From positions 6,559,001-6,623,000 of the forward strand of contig WPIO01000006.1 in assembly GCA_009760855.2 (NCBI GenBank): DNA of 64,000 bases. The letters are read 5' to 3'. The translations under genes and the position numbers were made by a program. The notes under the pieces were generated by a model. That model was not told the origin of the DNA and ran no database searches. It saw only the letters and a program-made list of their open reading frames with translations. The DNA comes from Cristatella mucedo (Eukaryota > Bryozoa > Phylactolaemata > Cristatellidae). Numbering within the stretch: position 1 is the first letter of the stretch; each line of letters opens with the position of its first letter. Shown one piece after another: positions 37,401 to 46,400 of this stretch.

Positions 37401-39858
37401 AGGTTGGTCAGAGGCAAAGCTAAATGACGTGAGTGTGAAAAACAGGTACTAAGATGCCTTGCCTGAAATCGGGAAGTAGTTCTGATTGGTAGGTTGGAGC
37501 AAGAGAATGATGGGACCTAAAGGTAAGTGGCAAAATCTTGACATAGCAGTAGCACCATAGCAGCCTGGTCAGTTTCGATTCAATGCAGGCTGCCTAGGCC
37601 ATGAATCATTAAGAGGGTGACACTAACATCCAGAAAAGTCCTTTGAAGCACGCTAACAAACAGCCTGGGTTGGATGCCTAGGACACGTCGTACAATCTAT
37701 GGTAACAACAGAAAAACAGAACCTGCACAAGAACCAGAAGATATTCCTAAAAAACAGGGGACGCAGTACGTCCTATGCACGATGCACGCATGCCGTGCAC
37801 AGGCGGACATACATGAATGCAAGCTGGAGCCAGGACACGGATGCACTGATGTACGAGTGAGGTCATAGTAATGGAGCTACGAGCCATGCTACCTCCGACA
37901 GGAACCACAAGCTTCCGCTGCCTTCCTGATGATACCAATATCAGGGGCCGGCAGCTGCTACCTTTATGCTAAAGAGTTTGGAAAGAAGAAAAGGGGTGGG
38001 GAGGAGAGATCATCCGCCCCAGACATCAGGCACGAGACGTCAGACGCTCCCTTCAGACATCCGACATGGCCTCATTTGGCATGCATTGCGCATACCTCAC
38101 GACGACTCGAACAACGATCGGCCGACCGAGCATTCCGAGACCCGGCAGCTAGTTTGCAAATACACATGCTGCTTCCCGGAAAAACGGGGTGCCAAACAAA
38201 GCCACAGTCTCTGAATTTACCATGACAAAAAATACGTGTTCACTCATGACGGCATTTTGCAGCAGACATAACTTGACCAGCAAGCGTGTAGAGAGCATAT
38301 TAAGATTAAGCACGGACGACCTTTTTACCTTTTTCATTAGATGCCTTATCTGGCACTGAGGTGTACAACTTAGGTTGGAAGAGATTGAGCTGCTGCAACT
38401 TCTCCGGATTCTGGGAAAGTGTGGCAGAGAATAGCAACTTCTGGAGCTACAAAATTAAGCACCCACGTGGTCGGGGCAGGCCAGGAGTCCTTGACACAAA
38501 ATACCATCATTGCAGTACTACCTACACATAGGAAAATATGTATGGTAGTCAAGGCAGTAAATAGCACTTATTCTGAGAGCTAATCGATCCAAGACACTAA
38601 CGTGGTGAACTACGTCAACAAGTAAAGAATTTGCAGTAGAGATTGGTGAAACTACGTTTTCTGATACATGATCAATGAACGCAATTTTTTTTTAACCAAG
38701 TTCGGATGCTCTCGGCGTATCATTGAAAAATAAAGAATTATGCGCTGTTATTCATATTCTCCACACACTTTTCTCCAATATCCAGTTTAGTAGGGGGAAA
38801 TACAACCAAGATAATATACGGTAACATTCATCTTAAAGGCGCCCAATTAACTTCACGGTGAAGCTGTCTCCAGTGTAAGCTGTCTCCAGTCTAATCATAT
38901 ATTTAGGCACCAGCAAAAAATCACCGGAAAATTCAATTTAAAAATTAAATACTATGAACATTAACGTACAGCTGCGCTAAGGCTAAGGCAATGACTCGCC
39001 TGCCGGCAGACATAATACATAATGGGGCTTAAGACATGTAGACTTCTACACTTGGCTGGGCTAGGTCTTTGTTGTTTGCAGACAACAGTAAGTGGTAACC
39101 TAAATTAAGGTAATACTAATACATTTGTATACCGCCCTCAGAGAACCACCATAACAGAAACCCATAATATCTGGCTTCCTTGATGGTTTCTAAACAAGGG
39201 TGTTGTGTCATTTTTAGGGTGAAACAGTCTCATTTCCCTACTTTCAATTATTAGCAGTCATAAACTGCAAGTTCACTTTGGTTTTAGTCCGAGAAGTAGT
39301 TTTCTGTTTCTATATGTTCACCTGACGAGCATTTCTACGTTCGGTCTGGCAAACATCAGGAGAAAACCACCAAATATGGGTTGAGCAACTGCTTGACAGC
39401 TAATCCACATAGAAGTTCACGTGTATGCATATTTCATGTTTGTATATGCATGTACCTATATCTATATATGTATGCAATGCAGCTCCATCTGTAACTCCAC
39501 AAAGACTAAGTGGGTGTTACGCTTGAGAGTTTGTTATAATGCATTTAAAACCAAAGTGGCTCAAGGTACGCACATGGTAGCCACAAGATTCCATTTCATG
39601 CGACAAAGAGAATGCGATAAGCATAGCTGAGTCAGACGGGCAGTCTAGGAAATAAGTAGCACGGAATAAGCGCTCAGGATGGCTAGAAAGAATGGACCAC
39701 AGTCGGCAGCAGAAAAAAAGATGCCATTGCATTAGAATGGTGGAACTAAGTCCCACAGTCTAGGACCTGCTGAGCACAAACTTTCTGAGACATGAAGAGC
39801 AAAAGCTTCTGTCGCCAACGGTCTTTGAGCATAGGAATGGAACAGATTCAGAGAGAGA

Positions 39859-39893
<35 letters not shown>

Positions 39894-42800
39894 GAGGAGA
39901 GGAGACAGGAAGACCACACTTGACATTCCCTAAGAGCAAGACATGATGCATAGGTAACTACAAAAGTAATGGGATACAGCACGTTCTCCTTTTTGTCGTA
40001 CAGCTCTTACTACACTTGAGTGTTCAAATCACACCAATTTCTTGTTGCACATTTCCCTTCTCTGGTCTCTTCGGCGTGGGTCAGATCGGTTCAATCGTAT
40101 TTATAGTAACAAATTCATTCTGATGTGCTCAACGATTAGAGCAATATAGGCAGGGACAGCAAACATTAAGAATGTTCAACTCTACGACTACCTCAAAAAC
40201 GGTCTAAGGCAGTCGATCGAACAACAGGTACTGAAACAGAAGGTTGCACGGACAAGCAGAATCGTGCTGACTCAATGCAGTTACTCGACAGCACAAGGCA
40301 AGGCACGCCTGCATTATTTTTGGCCACCGGGTCTTGGACCAGCAGTGCAAAGTCACTTTCCATTAACGACCGAGGTCGTGGGTTCGAGTCCTGCAGTAGG
40401 CAATCGTTTACTGCCTACTGCAGGTGAGGCAAAAGTCACTAGTGCCATCCTAATACCATAGATATTAAGGACCTGAATCTATTGTTCATTACATTTCGTT
40501 GGAAGCAGGTACCAACATAGGAAAGCACGTTATTCGTAGTAAGCCAATTGATGGAGAAGAACAAGCAGCTGAAAAATGCTGCACTATCATACACATACAA
40601 AAGAACTCACCGGAATTTGCATTCTCGACTCCCTGCAACAGAGAAATTGCAAGACAAACTGTATGCACACTAGCAGTCTCACGCCAATGCCAATCGCCAC
40701 AGATAAGATATAGTGACAGTCATGTGGTCAATTCAGAATAGTGGCGTTGTGGACTCATTCTTTCCACATACCAAGCAAATATGGAACCAGAAACGCTGCA
40801 TTACAAACAGGTAGCTCATAACCAAAGTCAGACCACTAAATTGTCTTGACAACGACAGAGAATCAAGCGCAATTACAAAAAACTAAAACGAAGTAAGCGA
40901 CTGGATCGGAAGTATTCAGATGAGCACATCCTAAAGGAGAAGATTATGCAGCATGGCAGAAAGCAGTGACCTACTGTGCAGCTGTTACAGTGTTGGAGAG
41001 GTCACGGTCCGAGTGTCGACAAACAGCACCTTCCACCAAACCCAACCAGTCTTGCTTTATTTCGTCCATCATGCGGTCAGCCTCATCGATAACCTAAGCA
41101 AAAGACTTGAATCAGTGCTAAGCGATGCCAGGCAACCAACAGCATACTAAGCGTTTAAATGCGTGGGAGGTCCAATTGGTTAGCACCGATTTCGTAACAT
41201 TCAAGTGTACTTACCAAAAACCTAAGCTGGCTTAGATCAAAGCCTTGTGTGGTATGAATGTGATCCACCAGCCGGCCTGGCGTCGCAACAACTATGTCGG
41301 CTAAACTCTCGTACTCACCAGCTTTACAGCTGCAAAGACAATACTGCTGCATTAGCAATGCACAAAGCACCATGCAGTTCAAACAAGAGACTGCTTCTAT
41401 TAGACCAGGTGAAGAGATAGGGAGTCTGGTGCAATCTCGAGATTAGCACAGGTCGGAACCACAACATATACCCAACACTGGGTTAAACAAAAAGTCAATC
41501 CCAAACTGTGACTTACCTACGTTTAACCAAGGATGCTTGCTCGCTTGCAAGATTTTTCTGTCCAACGATAAGCACAACCTGCAAAGAGAAGATTTGCGCA
41601 TACACCTGTCCTTACTACAGATCTGAATTTATAAAAAAAAAGGCGAGGAATCATTTGAGCAAGCATAAGCAGCAGTGCCACAAATATCAGTCGAGCCAAG
41701 TATTCAACCTAAGACCCATCTGTGACCCACTAATATGGGCTCAGAACCCTTGATTGGTGGCCTCTGTCTCACGACGACTCCGTCTAAGAATGGCCCAAGA
41801 AAGGGCTCTCTCATCCTGAACAAGAGAAGTGTTAGAAAACCTTCCACCAGTCACGGTCACTCACTGTTTCACTTCAACAAATCTAGACAAGTTACGGTGG
41901 GAAATTCCATGCAGATCGTACCAGGATACTCACCCGCAAAGAAGTATGCTCGGTGTAGGAGTGGAACACTTTGTAGACTTGGACAGCGAGATCGCGAACG
42001 GGCAACACCACCAGAGCCCGAACCCTAGGCACCACTCGATGCTGCAGTGCCTGTAATAAGTGCACTTGAAACGACACTGCATTCACATCAGGAAGCTGCG
42101 GCCAAAGACTGGACACAAACGCCAGCCGATGACTGTAGGCAATACATTTTTAGTGGACTAGCTAAAGATGCCTCTAAATAGCAATTAGAAGAGTCAGCGT
42201 GAAAACAAGCCGGGCTTTGAATGGTGACAAAACAGCTGTCGGTCATACATGACTTGTGCAATATTGCAAAAAAAGCACATTTGTCGGAAAGTGGTTTAGA
42301 CCTCTGTTTAGCAAAACAGAACTGATTAGCATGCAGGAAGACATCGAATTAAGAGGGGCTATGCTGCTTATGAACTAGATCTAATAGAATAACGAGTGTT
42401 GTCATTGGTTGAAATCGGGGGGGGGGAGGGGAAGACAACTACTAAGGGAGCACCTCAAGAATTCGTCTCAATTCTATCTAGCAGCAAGGCTGGCTTAGCT
42501 AAGAATATCATGCAATTGACTGCAACTTAAATGAAGCAATAATTCAAGTCACCTTCACCGATCAAGGCTACTTCATCTCAGCCCACGTGATTACAGTGTA
42601 TCTAGACATTGGCCTATTCTCAGCAACAAAACAAATTCCATGCTCACCAAGAACCCACCGACCCACAACAATATATAATAGACCAGCCCTATCTAATTAC
42701 CCTGTCACTTGATCAGAGCTATGTTGCTTCCATCACTAAATCTTAAATTTCACCAGAATCGTGAACAAAACCTCCGTCGAAGTGAAACAGCACCAAAACG

Positions 42801-43405
42801 TTACCACCACAATTCGACATAGCGAGGCCACCGGAGCTCAAGCCAGGGTGCCACATGGCACCGAGACAAACTTTGATAAACACTTAACTACCGAACACCC
42901 ATCATAAGCATCGGGACCTTAAAGAATTGGTAGTGCCCATGCTGTTTCACGACACAATCATTCCCACTCGAGGCATCGTATGAATATTAGCACTCACAGA
43001 GCACAATAACCGAAGATCCAACAAAGCAGTCCAGCCCACCATCGAACGAGCCAGAAACAGGCATGCTGAACGGGTTTACTGATACATCAGTGGCTATTGC
43101 CAGAGAAAATTGGATAAATTGTTCGCCAGTGCCACAAAATGAGGTAGAACAGCCATTTTTAAGGAAATTAAAGGTGATTTGCCGGCTTTTTTTTTTTAGC
43201 AACACTGCATTAAATCACTTCTGCACATGATTTTTTTAACCAGACACTCTTTAATTGACTGATTCTTTTTATACTTCGGCTGTAGCTCTCGAGCACTAGA
43301 ACTATCTTGGTGGTTAGAAGGTTCATTCTGGACTGTCTAAATACTGTTTTCGTTGAGTATGAGTGTACAACTCTATGAGTGTGTGTGTGTGTGTTGTGTG
43401 TGTCT

Positions 43406-43442
<37 letters not shown>

Positions 43443-46400
43443 GTGTGTGTGTGTTGTGTGCATGTGGTGAGTATATGTGGTGAGTGCATGTGGTTAGTGT
43501 ATGTTCGCGCATGGGATCACTCATGGAATTCTGCCACTCTAAAAACCACATTTACGTAACATCTGCCCATCAACAAATTTCGGTTACAAACCAGTGACTT
43601 TTGACCAAAAGGGAGTCCGAAAACGGCCAGGCCATCAGACACTACACCACTTGTTGAAGGCATGACTGCCCCTGCAATAACCCGAAAGAAATAGCCCCAG
43701 AAAAACAGACTAAACTAAAACGTCGCTCGAATAAAATAAAACGCGACTACGACAGTGTGCACAGGTCATGATCGCGTTTTTTGCCGCACTGGTATGGCCC
43801 AGTGGCTAAGGTGCTCGCCCCGATCAAGGTCTGGCTGCGGTCGTGGGCTCGAGCCCTGTGGCATATGTGAAGCGCCTGAATAGAGATTAAGTTATCTCAG
43901 GGCGCTATACAGATGAATTATATTTACATTACATGTACACCACTTGGGTAGGTGGGAGCCGGCGAGTACCCGGCACAACCAGGAGAGCAAGCATCCACGA
44001 GAGCGAAGCTGCATGCTAGCTGACTCGTGGCCCGCAGGTTCGCAGCATCGGTTCGAAGCTTCTTACCTGAACAATTGGCAGCACAAATGCCAACGTCTTG
44101 CCACTGCCGGTCGGCGCAGAGCAGCAAAGATCAGACGGACGGTATCCGCCGCGTCCCAGGTACCATCCGTGTTTTATCGTGTCCAGCACAACCGGTATTA
44201 CGAATTGCTGGACTACAAGTAAGTCGAAGAAATCTATGCTAGACACACATAGCCACCACCATCATCCACGGATAATTGTATTCGTGTCAATGAATGCATG
44301 ACTAGCCCTACATAAAAGCCCTAACGGGCCAATCACGTACCAGATGCAGCCAACACACGAGTTTTAGTCGTTCCATCAATGAACCAGAAGTAGCTGCATT
44401 ACACCGGCAACGGTTCTTTTTTAACTTTAGATATGAGCCACCAAGGAAAAGAGCTAACATATAAGAAATAGAATACAAACAGCAACGATATCCCAGCCAG
44501 TAGAAGAAAAACCTAAAAGTGAAGAAACGCCTGTGAATTTCCGTACTGATTATGGATATCGTTCTAGTCACACAGAGCACTAGGTTGCTGATAGTGACTT
44601 ACAATGGTCGACGACATTCACATTTACATGGTCACTTGCTACTTGTGGCTGTGCAATCCTAGAGTCCCCCTCAAGCAGGAAGACAGCACCCTTAAGATTG
44701 GTTTATCAAGAATCGCTCCAATGACATCCGCCCATAATCTGGGCCTGCCAAGCCAAAAAGATTTGTCATTTGATGACCACATTGCCTCCACTGTCAAGTC
44801 GGACTACTTCCAGCTGAGGAACACTTCCAAAATCAGGGCCCGTTTGATGAAAGTAAAACGACAACCAAGTTAGTTCGTGCGCTAACCGCATCTAGATCGC
44901 TGCAATTCCTTGCGTTCAGGAACTTAATTGGCTATGTAAAAGTAACCAGCTCGATTGGTCTGTTGTCGACGACGTCAGCTTCATAGCAATCGAACCATTC
45001 CTGCATGAGCCTTACAGATTGCTTCAGTCGTCGCTTGATGAGCCAACCTATCTAACCTCCTTGCTCCTCAAGCGTGCTTTCGCACCACACATTCCTCGGC
45101 TGTCAGTCATCTCACAATTGAATTGTAATCTTTTGGCGATCAGACTTTCCTTTGTATGCCATGAAAGTTTGAATCTCGCTTCTAGCTTCGGTCTATACCT
45201 GCATTGCCCATGCTTTATCTAAAACTCAGCTTACGATGCCCAAGTTCCATATAGCTTTCCTTGTGCCCCAGTGAACATGTCTTTCTGTTCACGAGTTCTT
45301 TGTTTGCTTGCCCGTGCATATACATAAATATACAATTCTGTGCATGTTACAGGGGTGCTATTAACCACTCGGGTCCTGAGTATCTTCTTACTTACTTTTG
45401 CAAGCTTGTGTAAGCATGACACCTTTCATGTCACAATCCCGTGGTAATTCGTTCTCAAGAAGTGGAGATGTGAAGTGGCTGAATAGAGATTTGGTTCTCT
45501 AATGGTGCTATAGAAACTGGTTATTAACCATATACTTATTATTACTACTACTATTATTACTATTATTATTATTAATGAGCTGGTTGCTTCCAAGCTCAAA
45601 CTTTGCAGGATAGCGTTTGAGAGTCGACAGTATTCGACTGACTCCAAAGCCATAACTATGCATCACCGAAGGAAGCATACTCATGTCATTAAAGCTGACT
45701 TTACAGTCAATTTCCCTTTAACGATTTCTATGATTGACACTAAGATTTCAACTCCTTGGATTTGGTAATTTCTACTAGCTGTCAACAAGAAATTTGGTGC
45801 AGGAGACATCTCCACTAGTGGAGCCCCGGGTCAGCAGACACGGCAGATCATCGTAAAAGCAAAAGAAAGTAACAGATTTTCAAGTATCTTGGATACTAAA
45901 GAAGTATCTTGGACACTAAAGGAAGAAGGGAGACCAGGCGATAACAAGCAAGGAAAAGGTGGTTAGCTTATTCAACAGCTTCATTTACTCAGAAGACCCA
46001 TGGCAGCCGCCACCGCACTTTCGGCAAGCAATACAGGCTTGCCTGCTTCAGGACTTGAACCCACGACCTGAGTCGTGAAGCACGAGTGTGTTATTGTGGG
46101 CTACGACCCTAGTGCTTCGGCGATCGAGTTGATGTGACCTAGCCTAAGCTTTAGCCCAGCTTATCACAGGCTTCGGGCGTAATTCCTAATTGTAGCTCGA
46201 AATTTTGCTTTTGCTCTTTGTAGCCCCCCAAAACTTGTGGGGCAGTATTTTCAAAAATCGGTGCAACCGTGGGTCCCACACGGACGACAGGTATCGATCG
46301 ATAAAGAAAACATCGAAAACGAGAAAGTTCCATACCATCGCTACAGCAGTGCATGAGGAGGGGGTTAAACCACTGAAATGTGACAGAGGCATACAGGTAG

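Larger units (their letters stand above)
28806..38328 (-). other. DDX51 intron 9, 9.5 kb, repeat-rich
   Basis: Holds SINE-A (29955-30116), a hairpin tail (30683-30785), (CA)n (31409-31492), SINE-B (32970-33136), LINE-2 with a nested SINE-B dimer (34390-36990) and a LINE-1 3' end (37130-37550). AT-rich unique sequence lies around 33360-33470. No exon is seen. Confidence 0.75.
38447..40988 (-). other. DDX51 intron 8
   Basis: 2.5-kb intron with a SINE-A tail fragment (39112-39150), a LINE-2 3' end (39480-39850), an (AG)n run and a SINE-B remnant (40364-40432). Nothing coding is seen. Confidence 0.7.
42051..44066 (-). other. DDX51 intron 4
   Basis: 2.0-kb intron. Contains a (GT)n microsatellite (43376-43461) and a full SINE-A (43786-43935). 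Otherwise unremarkable. Confidence 0.75.

Noticed and set aside
43791-43862. Possible tRNA gene (A and B boxes present)
   Set aside because: The match continues into a repeated tail found in many copies, and the cloverleaf is incomplete, so it is a SINE head. The same applies to the SINE-B heads.
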